From contig PBOG01000064.1 in the NCBI GenBank assembly GCA_002724245.1, positions 16,126 through 80,125 on the forward strand: DNA of 64,000 nucleotides, read 5' to 3'. Origin of the DNA: Planctomycetaceae bacterium (GTDB lineage Bacteria > Planctomycetota > Planctomycetia > Pirellulales > Pirellulaceae). Of this stretch, positions 53,252-62,372 are shown one piece after another. The notes under the pieces were generated by a model. It did not search any database and was not told the origin of the DNA. It saw only the letters and a program-made list of their open reading frames with translations. The position numbers and the translations under genes were made by a program. Each line of letters opens with the position of its first letter. Within the stretch, counting starts at the first letter, position 1.

Positions 53252-54298
53252 ATGTCTGAACTCGATCGTTACGACTACCAGCTCCCACCGGAACTGATCG
53301 CACAAGAACCGCTCGCATGCCGGAGCGATGCACGCTTAATGGTGATCGACCGTGCCAGGCAAACTATCGACCATGTACACGTGCGAGATCTCCCTGACCT
53401 GCTGCGTCCTGCCGACGTGCTAGTCCTTAACAACACGCGAGTCCTGCCCGCCCGCCTGATCGGAACCCGAACGCGCACAGGTGGGCGATGGACAGGACTT
53501 TTCCTGGAAACGGATGGGCGAGACGTGTGGAAAATCATGTCTCGCACACGTGGAAAACTACAGATCGGAGAAACCGTCACATTGCATGCACGGGAGTCAG
53601 GAGAGACATTGAACCTGGATTTACTGCACCCACTGGAGGATGGTCTCTGGGCAGTGCGGCCCGACTCGTCGACTCCCCTGGTAGAACTGCTAGACAAATT
53701 CGGACGGGTCCCATTGCCGCCCTACATCCGCGGCGGCAACATGGTAGACACCGACCACCAGACCTACCAGACCGTGTTCGCCAGTGAACCAGGCGCGGTC
53801 GCGGCCCCCACAGCCGGACTCCACTTTACGGCACCCCTGCTGGAACAAATCGCATCCCGTGGAATCGGCCTCGCCGAGATCACACTACACGTCGGCCTGG
53901 GGACCTTTCGACCGCTTCAAAGCGAAACGCTCGCCGAACACCACATGCATCGGGAATCTGGCGAGATCGACGAAACGACGTGTCAACTTCTCAACGATCG
54001 CCGCCGGGCAGGGGGACGTGTGATTGCCGTGGGCACGACCAGTGTACGCGTCCTGGAAACCGCTTCTCAAAGTGGCCAACTACAGCCCTGGGCGGACGCG
54101 ACCGATCTGTTCATCCGCCCCCCCTACACGTTCCAGTTTACGGATGCGTTATTCACCAATTTCCACCTGCCGCGCAGCACACTGCTGATCCTGGTGAAAA
54201 CACTAGGCGGAGATGCCTTAATTCACGAAGCCTACCAGCAAGCCATCGCCGAACGCTACCGTTTCTACAGTTACGGCGACGCCATGCTCATTCTGTGA
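53252..54298 (+). CDS. queA: S-adenosylmethionine:tRNA ribosyltransferase-isomerase
   Basis: YDYQLPPELIAQEPL; VLVLNNTRVLPARLIG; GAVAAPTAGLHFT; HVGLGTFRPL; IAVGTTSVRVLE; TNFHLPRSTLLILV. Confidence 0.96.
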   Translation: MSELDRYDYQLPPELIAQEPLACRSDARLMVIDRARQTIDHVHVRDLPDLLRPADVLVLNNTRVLPARLIGTRTRTGGRWTGLFLETDGRDVWKIMSRTRGKLQIGETVTLHARESGETLNLDLLHPLEDGLWAVRPDSSTPLVELLDKFGRVPLPPYIRGGNMVDTDHQTYQTVFASEPGAVAAPTAGLHFTAPLLEQIASRGIGLAEITLHVGLGTFRPLQSETLAEHHMHRESGEIDETTCQLLNDRRRAGGRVIAVGTTSVRVLETASQSGQLQPWADATDLFIRPPYTFQFTDALFTNFHLPRSTLLILVKTLGGDALIHEAYQQAIAERYRFYSYGDAMLIL

Positions 54299-54345
54299 AC
54301 GGGCCAGCCTGACGACGCTGGCGTGGTCAGGTGGTACCGCCACGT

Positions 54346-55617
54346 CTAGACCACGATTGCAAATGCTTCTCGTTGTTTCCGAGACAGCATGGACGAGGCC
54401 TGTTCGTCACCGACAAAATCCTCTTTGACTGGGTCCCAATCTAGTTTCCTGTCCAACGCCATCGCAATATTTGCCAGGTGACAAACGCTTACGGAGCGAT
54501 GATGGGAAAAGCAGTCGGAGATCGGTTGGTTTCGACTTTTCACACAATCAAAGAAGTTCTGCATGTGTGGAACAACCTTTCCACCGTAGAGCTTTTCGAC
54601 TTCCTGGTTCAGCCAGTCGGTGTCTTCTTTACTCGCCATAATCTCCTCAACCGGCTTGCCCGAAAGCCCCCCTCGATTCACACGAATCCGTCCCTTCTCC
54701 CCTTCGATGATCAACTCATTCCGTCCGCTATTGAGTACGATCTCATGACCGTTCGCAAATTTCATCGTGGTATCAAACGAATGCGCGACGTTGTAGCAGT
54801 CCGGCTCCTTATTGAATTCCCCTTTCCCCTCAACAGAAACCGGCCCCGTCTTTTCCATTCCCAGGGCCCACATGGCGATGTCTGTGTGATGCACTCCCCA
54901 ATCGGTTACCTGCCCTCCCGAGTACTCCTGCCACCAACGAAACTGATAGTGGGTCCGCTCCTTGATATAGGGAGTCATCGGAGCCTGTCCAAGCCATAAA
55001 TTCCAATCCAGGTGTGCCGGCGGATCTGATTCAGTAAACGGGCCACCCTTTTGTGCCCGCCCCACCGAAGAAATCGCCTTGAGTTTTTCACCAAGACGCC
55101 CGCTGCGGGCAATCACAACCGCTTTCAAGAATCGGCTCGCATACTCGCTACGCTGCTGGGTACCGACCTGCAAAATCCGTCCTGTCTGCTTGACGGCTTT
55201 CTGTGCCAGTTTTCCCTCATCAACCGTTAGCGTCAACGGCTTTTCACAATAGACATCTTTCCCCGCCTGCATGGCTTCGATGGCGATCTTGACATGCCAG
55301 TGATCGGGGGTCCCAATCGTGATGACATCGATGTCCTTTCGGTCGAGTACCTGACGGTAATCCTGATACACATCACAGCCAAACGGTTTGGCAAAGCCCA
55401 TGGCTCGGTTCTTGTCGGCATCACAGCAAGCCACCATCTGCCCCAGACGGGCTGCCTGTCGCCCAATCCCCGAACCGCGGCCCCCGACACCAATCGAAGC
55501 GACCTGCAGCTTGTCCTGTTCTGCCGCCGCGCGTGCCGCACTGGTCCACAAGTACGGTACCGTTACTGCCGGCGCTACGGCGGCGGCCTTCAGAAATTCG
55601 CGACGTTGGGTCGTCAT
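54346..55617 (-). CDS. Gfo/Idh/MocA family oxidoreductase with Tat signal
   Basis: TTQRREFLKAAAVAPAVTVPYLW; VASIGVGGRGSGIG; VITIGTPDHWHVKIAIEAMQAGKDVYCEKPLTLTVDEG. Confidence 0.93.
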   Translation of the reverse strand: MTTQRREFLKAAAVAPAVTVPYLWTSAARAAAEQDKLQVASIGVGGRGSGIGRQAARLGQMVACCDADKNRAMGFAKPFGCDVYQDYRQVLDRKDIDVITIGTPDHWHVKIAIEAMQAGKDVYCEKPLTLTVDEGKLAQKAVKQTGRILQVGTQQRSEYASRFLKAVVIARSGRLGEKLKAISSVGRAQKGGPFTESDPPAHLDWNLWLGQAPMTPYIKERTHYQFRWWQEYSGGQVTDWGVHHTDIAMWALGMEKTGPVSVEGKGEFNKEPDCYNVAHSFDTTMKFANGHEIVLNSGRNELIIEGEKGRIRVNRGGLSGKPVEEIMASKEDTDWLNQEVEKLYGGKVVPHMQNFFDCVKSRNQPISDCFSHHRSVSVCHLANIAMALDRKLDWDPVKEDFVGDEQASSMLSRKQREAFAIVV

Positions 55618-55800
55618 AACAAGATCCTTCTGTATTGAGTTCCAGTGCTTGAGCTATGTCAGGATGCCGCCCAACTTCCGCGTCAAATCACTGGACGGCC
55701 GCTGCCAGGTAAACCGGGTACGCGAGCCTAAAGCATAACCGACCCGCAGCGGAAAAACACGTCTTCGGATTGCGCCACCCAAATACCTGGCGTGGCTCCG

Positions 55801-55848
55801 CAGCGTTTCGCCTCGGCAGCGTTTCGCCTCGGCAGCGTTTCGCCTCGA
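55801..55848. repeat. Three tandem copies of a 16-bp unit (cagcgtttcgcctcgg)
   Basis: cagcgtttcgcctcgg at 55801-55816, 55817-55832 and 55833-55848 (last base a); direct reading. Confidence 0.95.
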
Positions 55849-55973
55849 TGGTACAACGACTCTCCAGTAAACCACGGCCCGCGATTGGACACCCAGCAGA
55901 CGAGATGATAGGGTGCCATTGTTGTCAAATACGAGTCGTCGCACCCCTACCTGCGACCCTGGGAGATCGAACC

Positions 55974-56573
55974 ATGCGAAAATTGATGCTTACTTGTGTG
56001 TTGGGACTGATTCTGTCAGCCGGCGGATACGACGCCAATGCGGCAGATTTGAAAGTTGGCGATCCCGCGCCCGAATTCACGCTTAAAGGAAGCGATGGGA
56101 AAACCTACAAGCTCTCGTCGTTCAAAGGCAAACAGGCCGTTGTACTCGCCTGGTTTCCCAAAGCATTTACCGGTGGCTGAACGCGTCAGTGCAGTTCGCT
56201 GCGTGTCAGCGAAGTCAAAGAGGCTTTCAGTATCGAGTTGCTTGGTGGACGCAAACTGGAAATCGCTGCTGCCAAAGGCTCAGGACTCGACAAATTTGAT
56301 GTAAGTTTCTTCACCGCCAGCTGTGATACCGTAAAAACCAATCCCCGGTACGCCAAGGAGCTCAAGCTGGACTATCCGATCTTGAGCGACCCTAAAAAGA
56401 ACGTCGCCAAGTCATACGGCGTGGTTCATGACAAACGCACGGTTCCAGAACGCTGGACTTTCTACGTCGGCAAGGACGGAACGATTAAACACATTGAAAA
56501 GAAAGTCAATGCCGGTAAGCACGCCGACCAAATCGTTACCACGTTGAAGAAACTCGGGGTTTCCCAGCGTTAG
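55974..56573 (+). CDS. Putative selenocysteine-containing peroxiredoxin (BCP/AhpC-TSA-like), UGA at 56178-56180 read as Sec
   Basis: [68 protein letters not shown][U][130 protein letters not shown]; same frame before and after TGA; TGA is at the peroxidatic Cys position. Confidence 0.88.
56195..56213 (+). promoter_or_regulatory. Candidate bacterial SECIS hairpin
   Basis: TTCGCTG (56195-56201) - CGTGT loop (56202-56206) - CAGCGAA (56207-56213), perfect 7-bp stem starting 14 nt after the UGA; G at loop position 2; UGA-to-loop distance 21 nt. Confidence 0.65.
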
Positions 56574-56723
56574 TCCCAGCCACCGCTGATTGGTTGCAAC
56601 TCCTCGACGTGGCGTAATCCTGACTGCAGTCGGCAGGATTGCCGCCACTGTTTCCGTGGCGTCACATGGCACGACACGCTCATGCGACGTCACGGAGCAC
56701 GTCTTTTCAAAACAGGTCATCGC

Positions 56724-57689
56724 ATGAACCCAATACGGTCACTCGTATCCTGGTCACTGACAACAAGTATCACGCTGGTGGCCTTGTCGCCCAATCTCGC
56801 CTCCGCGGCGGGTGAGGGTTGGCTGGTCGACTTCGCAGAAGCCAAAGAACTGGCCGCCAAGGAAAACAAGGATATCCTGATTGAATTCACAGGATCCGAC
56901 TGGTGTCCACCGTGCAAGGCCTTGCAGAAAAATGTCCTCAGCCAGGATATTTTCAAGCGGGAAGCGCCCAAACAGTTCATCCTGCTGTTCCTCGACAACC
57001 CACGCGACAAATCGCATCAAAGTGAAGAGGAAAAGGCTCAGTACAAGCGACTTGCCGAAGCGTTTCAGGTCACGGGAGTTCCCACCGTTTTTCTGGTCGA
57101 CGCAGAGGGACGGGCTTACGCCCGGCAGGTGGGCTACAACGGTGAAAAAGCCCCTCAATACGTTGCCAACCTGTCTGAAAAAACCAAAGCTCGTGAGACA
57201 AGAGATCAATTCCTTGCCAAAGCCGAACAAGCACAGGGCGTTGCCAGGGCGCAGTTTCTCCACCAGGCGATGCAACAGATCGACACTTCACTGGTTTTGA
57301 CAACCTACAAGCAGATCGTGCAGGAAATTGTCGAGCTGGACGAAAACAATCAAGCTGGATTAAAGAACCAGTATGCTGCCAAAATTGAGCTGGAACGCAT
57401 CAAGACTTCCTCACGAATCGCCGGCCCTGATGCAACTCTCAGAAGTGTCGACAAGCTGTTGGTAGAAATGAAGCCAGAGGGTCGTGATCTCCAGGAAGCA
57501 CTGTTTCTCAAGGCTCAGATAATCTACCGCCAGGATCGGGAAGGCTGCAAACAGGCGCTCATCACCGCCCACAAGGCAGCGCCAGATTCGGACACCGCCA
57601 AGAACATCTCACGGATCTTAATGCAAGTGTTCAAGACGGCGATCGAATCCAAACCCGAACCGCCAGAGAACGACGCCCCCCAACCTTAG
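56724..57689 (+). CDS. Thioredoxin-fold protein with signal peptide and C-terminal helical extension
   Basis: ILIEFTGSDWCPPCKALQKNVLSQDIF (WCPPC); VTGVPTVFLVDAEG cis-Pro region; signal MNPIRSLVSWSLTTSITLVALSPNLASAA. Confidence 0.92.
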   Translation: MNPIRSLVSWSLTTSITLVALSPNLASAAGEGWLVDFAEAKELAAKENKDILIEFTGSDWCPPCKALQKNVLSQDIFKREAPKQFILLFLDNPRDKSHQSEEEKAQYKRLAEAFQVTGVPTVFLVDAEGRAYARQVGYNGEKAPQYVANLSEKTKARETRDQFLAKAEQAQGVARAQFLHQAMQQIDTSLVLTTYKQIVQEIVELDENNQAGLKNQYAAKIELERIKTSSRIAGPDATLRSVDKLLVEMKPEGRDLQEALFLKAQIIYRQDREGCKQALITAHKAAPDSDTAKNISRILMQVFKTAIESKPEPPENDAPQP

Positions 57690-57734
57690 GCAGCAAACTG
57701 GTCGCGCAAGGGCTTGCAGGTCAGCCGCCTTGTT

Positions 57735-57764
57735 CGTACCAGCGCAGCATGCGGCGCTGGTACG
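57735..57764. terminator. Bidirectional terminator-like inverted repeat between convergent genes
   Basis: CGTACCAGCGC (57735-57745) / GCGCTGGTACG (57754-57764), perfect 11 bp with 8-nt loop; no clear U-tract. Confidence 0.55.
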
Positions 57765-57858
57765 GTTGACTCCCGTAGCCGCGCAGCCTGCCACGGTACA
57801 TTGCGCGCGCCCAGCCTTGTGAGCAACTGAGCTACCCTGGTGGATTACCCTGATGGAA

Positions 57859-59181
57859 CTACAGAGTCCATCCCTTGCGGTATTCCTTATGAATCAAGGA
57901 CTGCGCTGCCGCAGAGTTCGTGACTTTAAGATTGGCCGCATCCCATTCCAGTGTCTGGCCAGTGCGGTAAGCAACGGTTCCCAGCAAAACAGATTCGGTC
58001 AGCGCGCCGGAGTAACGGAAGTTACAAGTCGTCGTACCACCGTTCTTGATCGCATGCACCCACTCGTTGTGATGCCCGATCGACTTGGGAATCGAAGGGT
58101 CGGGGGCTTTGTAATCCGCAAAACGATCTTTTGGCAATAGACAACGCTGTCCGTAGTTCGCCAGAATCATCCCGTCGTCGCCGACAAATAACTGCCCACC
58201 GCCGGTCCCCATCGGCTTTCCATTCTGGTCACGTGGATCTTCCTTGAGAAGTGCGTCCAGTTGGGGAGGTTTCTTCCCGCTGTCATACCAGAACAGACGC
58301 AGTGGTGGATGCGTGCCTCGGGCCGGGTAATCGTAGGTTGCCTGGCAATAACGCGGTGTCGTCACCGCATCGACCGGTGGACCTGAAGCGGATACGCGAA
58401 CCGGATTCATCAAGTCCAGTGCCCAGTGTGCCAGATCCATATAGTGACAACCAAAATCCCCCAGCGTCCCCGTTCCATAATCCCAGAAACGCCGCCAGTT
58501 GAATGGGTGAACGCCTTCACTATACGGGCGTTTGACCGCTGGCCCTAGCCACAGATCCCAGTCCAGATGGGCCGGTGCCTGGGTATTCGTGGTGAACTTG
58601 CCGTCTGTGTAGACCGCCGACGCCCAGACGTGCGCTTCACGCACCTTGCCAATCGCGCCCGCTTGTACCAATTCAACAACACGTCGGTAATTATCACCGG
58701 CGTGAATCTGTGTCCCCATCTGGGTAACCAGTTTATGCTCCGCGGCCAGGTCCGCGAGCACACGCGCTTCATAGACCGTGTGAGTCAGTGGCTTTTCACA
58801 GTAAACATGTTTCTTCAGACGTAATGCCATCGCAGAAGCCGGGGCATGGGTATGATCTGGCGTACCCACAACAACTGCGTCAATGCGATCCGCTTCCCGG
58901 TCAAGCATGTCACGAAAATCAGCGTACTTCCGCGCCCCCGGGAAACGCGCGGCCCCCTTCTCGAGCAGCTGTTGGTCGACATCGGCAATCGCCACGATGT
59001 CCTGGCTGGCAACGCCAGCAATGTCAGCGCCGGCCCTTCCCGTCGCGCCAACCCCGGCAATTCGCAGACGCTCATTGGGCGAATCGGCCGCACGGGGCGC
59101 AGTACCGGAGACAAAAAAGCCTGCCGCAGCGCCAGCCGTCGCTCCTTGCAAAACAGTCCGTCGTGACAATTTACGGTTCAT
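57859..59181 (-). CDS. Gfo/Idh/MocA family oxidoreductase with Tat signal
   Basis: MNRKLSRRTVLQGATAGAAAGFFVSG; LRIAGVGATGRAG; VVVGTPDHTHAPASAMALRLKKHVYCEKPLTHTVYEAR. Confidence 0.93.
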   Translation of the reverse strand: MNRKLSRRTVLQGATAGAAAGFFVSGTAPRAADSPNERLRIAGVGATGRAGADIAGVASQDIVAIADVDQQLLEKGAARFPGARKYADFRDMLDREADRIDAVVVGTPDHTHAPASAMALRLKKHVYCEKPLTHTVYEARVLADLAAEHKLVTQMGTQIHAGDNYRRVVELVQAGAIGKVREAHVWASAVYTDGKFTTNTQAPAHLDWDLWLGPAVKRPYSEGVHPFNWRRFWDYGTGTLGDFGCHYMDLAHWALDLMNPVRVSASGPPVDAVTTPRYCQATYDYPARGTHPPLRLFWYDSGKKPPQLDALLKEDPRDQNGKPMGTGGGQLFVGDDGMILANYGQRCLLPKDRFADYKAPDPSIPKSIGHHNEWVHAIKNGGTTTCNFRYSGALTESVLLGTVAYRTGQTLEWDAANLKVTNSAAAQSLIHKEYRKGWTL

Positions 59182-59285
59182 GAACTGACCCCTTCTAAGG
59201 TTAATATTTCCAGCTGCTTTGACTCAAAGCGAATACTTGAAGCTCCTGCCCTGCTACAGCATCTGATAATGCGTCCCTCAAGCCA

Positions 59286-62246
59286 CTAGCGTAGACTCTC
59301 CAGAAAAGCCAGCAGATCGGCTACCTGCTCCTTGGTCATGTCTCGCAATAGCAAATCGGGCATGAGTGATTGTTGCTGCGGCACGAGCTGTTCGACATCA
59401 GCCGCATCGTACGTCATCACCTTGTTCTTGGCATCCTTCAGCACTACCGTCTCTGCATCCTTCTTGAGCAGCAACCCAGTGAAAACTTGCCCGTCCACGG
59501 TTTCCAACAGGTACGTTCGATACTTGGGCTCAATCTCGCGAGACGGGTACAGAATCGTATCCAGCAACTTGCCGCGGTCCTTGTACTTTTTGCCAATCTC
59601 GCTGAGATCGGGCCCTACATCGGCGCCTTTCGATTGGACTTTATGGCAATTGCGACATTGCACGCCAGCCGCTTCCAGGAAGAACTTCCGGCCACGTTGT
59701 GCATCACCTTCCAGTGCCAGGATGACTTCCGGACGGATCACACTCCCGAGTCGCTGCACACGTTGCTCTTCAGGCAAAAACTGTTCGAACAAGTCTCGCA
59801 CGTGCGCTGCCTGATGACCGGCACCCCGTGACACAACCTGCTCACCGACACGCTTGCCTAGCTGCTCTCGTTGTAACGCGTGCAACAACCGCAAAGCTCC
59901 GCCCGTGGTACCCAGGAGCTGGTCAATCAAACGCTGACGATCACTATCCTGCCTGGCCTGCCGGAGCTGCGTGAGCGTCGGAGCGGTGGGATCTGCCGGC
60001 TTCTCCGGTGCCGATAAACCGGCAATCCAGTCATGGAGCAAGGCGACGCCTTGTCGATCGACGACCAACGATCCGATGCGTGGCATTCTTCCTGGCCCCA
60101 ATTTAGACGTCCGGTATAACAGGACCGAGCGATAGGGGTGCCCCGGATCAATCAACTGTGCGTCTGAAAGGAAAAAACCACCTTGCTCAGGCTTCACATT
60201 GGCGACCCCCATTTCCTCGAGTTTGACTGTCGACAACAACAGAAATTCACCATTGCCGCCTCCCCACTTGCGGTGACAGTGTGAACAGTTGGCATGCAGG
60301 TAAGACCGGCCTCGCGCATTGAGCTCCTGCGAGTCATCATGGGGATCGACCAGATGCGGCAACTGCTCGGGCGTCGACGGCAAGTCCTCGCTAAACAGAC
60401 CCAAACGCTGGAACATCGCAAGCTGATTTTCGCGGCCGCCATCGTGCGCAATATCTCGATTGATCTGTAGTGTGTTGATCCCCAGTACATACTTGGCTGC
60501 CATATTGTGACAGACGGTACATTCCGCCCGACTCGGAAGACGCCAGGTCTGGGTGCGCACGCCATTCGGTGCGGCACGGTCTTTGATCTTCAATTTCAAA
60601 TCTCGCCCCAACGTATCTTCCAGCAATACGGCATCTGTCTGCTCGTCATTCCAGACATAGGTATATCCGCGCCAAAACTGGTCTCCGACATTCTCGTCGC
60701 CGCTCAGCTTTTCGTAATGCAAGATCCGCGTCTCTAACCGACGGCGACTGGCAGGTTTCCCCACCTCCATTTCCATCGAAATGGTCTCGACAGCGACTGT
60801 ACCATCAGGGAACTTCCAGCCATGCGGCGCACCGGGCGCCGGCTGCGGGTAAGTAATCCCATCGAATTCGATCTGTGAATCATGCGGCAGCGCCAAGAAA
60901 CGCTCCTTCGTAGCCCCGTCACTCCACTGTTCGGCGGCGACCTGGTAGGGAAGTACTCCAACCGCAGGGCGGTGTTCGGCGACCGAAGCAAACAACCCTG
61001 TTTCGCTGAGCTTCCGCGGAAAATCGACCCGGACACCAAAGTCCGGATTCTTCTCAAGCTGGTAGATGCGTCCACTGATGTGGTCCACCAGGAAAATCTC
61101 TCCTTTCCGGTCCTCAGCAAACCCCACTAACCGAAGCGTTGAATCAAGCAACTCGCGTTGCTCGGTGACCTGCTTCTTTTCCCGATCGTAACGCAACATC
61201 CAGATCTTCCCGGTGTCGTAATCACCGTAAATGTAAGCGCCACGCAATTCAGTCAACCGGCTGCCATGATAGACGTAACCCCCGGTAATCGAACGGAATT
61301 CCGCATGGTCATGCTCGACAATCGGCGGCACGAAAGGCGTTGGTCCCCGGCTGCGTTCGGGACGGAAAGGATGACTTCCCTCCATTACACTCCACCCGTA
61401 ATTGCCACCCCGTTGGATCACGAACACCTGTTCCCATAAATCCTGGCCCACGTTTCCTGTCCAGAGATCCCCGGTCTGACGATCGAATGCGAATTTCCAT
61501 GGCTGGCGTAGGCCATAGGCCCAGATCTCCCCACGCGCTCCCTCAACTTCGACAAAAGGATTGTCCGCCGGGATCCGATACCTGCGCCCCTCGTCCTGAT
61601 GATCTACATCGATCCGTAGAATCGCTCCCGAGAGATTGCTGATGTCCTGCCCGTTCTTATACTGATCGGCGATGCCACTGGAATCACCTGTGGCAACATA
61701 CAGGTACCCGTCCGGACCAAACCGCAAACAACCACCGTTATGCCCTCCGGAAGGCCACTCCAACAAAACCACTTCGCTGCCCAGTTCCGCACGATTTGAA
61801 TTGTCGCGTCGGACTTGAAATCGGGAAACGCGTGTCCCCTTCGGCTCCTCTTTTTTGTCATCGAGAACATAGGTCACATAAAAGTAACCGTTGCGCTGGA
61901 ACTGGGGATGAAATGCCAGACCATAAACGACCTTTCCCACGTCCAGCAGGAGATCCGAGGTCTGTGTTTGCCCCTTGTTTTCAAACGAAAAAATCTTTCC
62001 GTAGCGTTCTGCGACAAACAACCGGTCCGACCCAGGTGCTGACGTGACAGCGAGCGGTTCGTCGAACTTGAGTTCCGGAAACGCCACGCGGGTCCGATAC
62101 GGGGGTTGTGGATCCGGCGAGCCGGCAATCCGGGAAGTCGTCCAAAGCGGACGCTGCTGCGCAAGCCCCACCCCTGATATCACACTCCACATCACTGGCA
62201 ACAATACGGGAAGCAATTTTCCGCGCGACAAAAAGTGGCTATGCAT
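59286..62246 (-). CDS. PQQ-type sugar dehydrogenase beta-propeller fused to cytochrome c domains
   Basis: LFVAERYGKIFSFENKG, GGHNGGCLRFGPDGYLYVATGDSSG, GLRQPWKFAFDRQTGDLWTGNVGQDLWEQV; CTVCH, CSHCH and CRNCH heme motifs; C-terminal VGPDLSEIGKKYKDRGKLLDTILYPSREIEPKYRTYLLETVDGQVFTGLL. Confidence 0.9.
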   Translation of the reverse strand: MHSHFLSRGKLLPVLLPVMWSVISGVGLAQQRPLWTTSRIAGSPDPQPPYRTRVAFPELKFDEPLAVTSAPGSDRLFVAERYGKIFSFENKGQTQTSDLLLDVGKVVYGLAFHPQFQRNGYFYVTYVLDDKKEEPKGTRVSRFQVRRDNSNRAELGSEVVLLEWPSGGHNGGCLRFGPDGYLYVATGDSSGIADQYKNGQDISNLSGAILRIDVDHQDEGRRYRIPADNPFVEVEGARGEIWAYGLRQPWKFAFDRQTGDLWTGNVGQDLWEQVFVIQRGGNYGWSVMEGSHPFRPERSRGPTPFVPPIVEHDHAEFRSITGGYVYHGSRLTELRGAYIYGDYDTGKIWMLRYDREKKQVTEQRELLDSTLRLVGFAEDRKGEIFLVDHISGRIYQLEKNPDFGVRVDFPRKLSETGLFASVAEHRPAVGVLPYQVAAEQWSDGATKERFLALPHDSQIEFDGITYPQPAPGAPHGWKFPDGTVAVETISMEMEVGKPASRRRLETRILHYEKLSGDENVGDQFWRGYTYVWNDEQTDAVLLEDTLGRDLKLKIKDRAAPNGVRTQTWRLPSRAECTVCHNMAAKYVLGINTLQINRDIAHDGGRENQLAMFQRLGLFSEDLPSTPEQLPHLVDPHDDSQELNARGRSYLHANCSHCHRKWGGGNGEFLLLSTVKLEEMGVANVKPEQGGFFLSDAQLIDPGHPYRSVLLYRTSKLGPGRMPRIGSLVVDRQGVALLHDWIAGLSAPEKPADPTAPTLTQLRQARQDSDRQRLIDQLLGTTGGALRLLHALQREQLGKRVGEQVVSRGAGHQAAHVRDLFEQFLPEEQRVQRLGSVIRPEVILALEGDAQRGRKFFLEAAGVQCRNCHKVQSKGADVGPDLSEIGKKYKDRGKLLDTILYPSREIEPKYRTYLLETVDGQVFTGLLLKKDAETVVLKDAKNKVMTYDAADVEQLVPQQQSLMPDLLLRDMTKEQVADLLAFLESLR

Positions 62247-62372
62247 CGTCGGACCTCATCTTGGAAGACGATCGGCTGGAAACGGAAAGACCAGATTATA
62301 CGGCGAGCGGCCGCGCGGCAACCTTTGGGGGGCGACCTGGTAGCAGCCGTCCGCTTCCGGGACTGTAACCGC

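Noticed and set aside
56191-56202. Alternative GCAG-TTCG-CTGC tetraloop hairpin after the UGA
   Set aside because: Shorter stem (4 GC-containing pairs plus wobbles), no G at the first loop positions, and mutually exclusive with the perfect 7-bp TTCGCTG/CAGCGAA stem
55974-56573. Interpretation of the split peroxiredoxin as a pseudogene or sequencing error
   Set aside because: Only one stop, it is TGA, it falls exactly on the catalytic Cys site, the frame is maintained, the downstream part stays protein-like and a SECIS-like stem follows; a random nonsense mutation is much less likely, though re-sequencing is needed to exclude TGC/TGT
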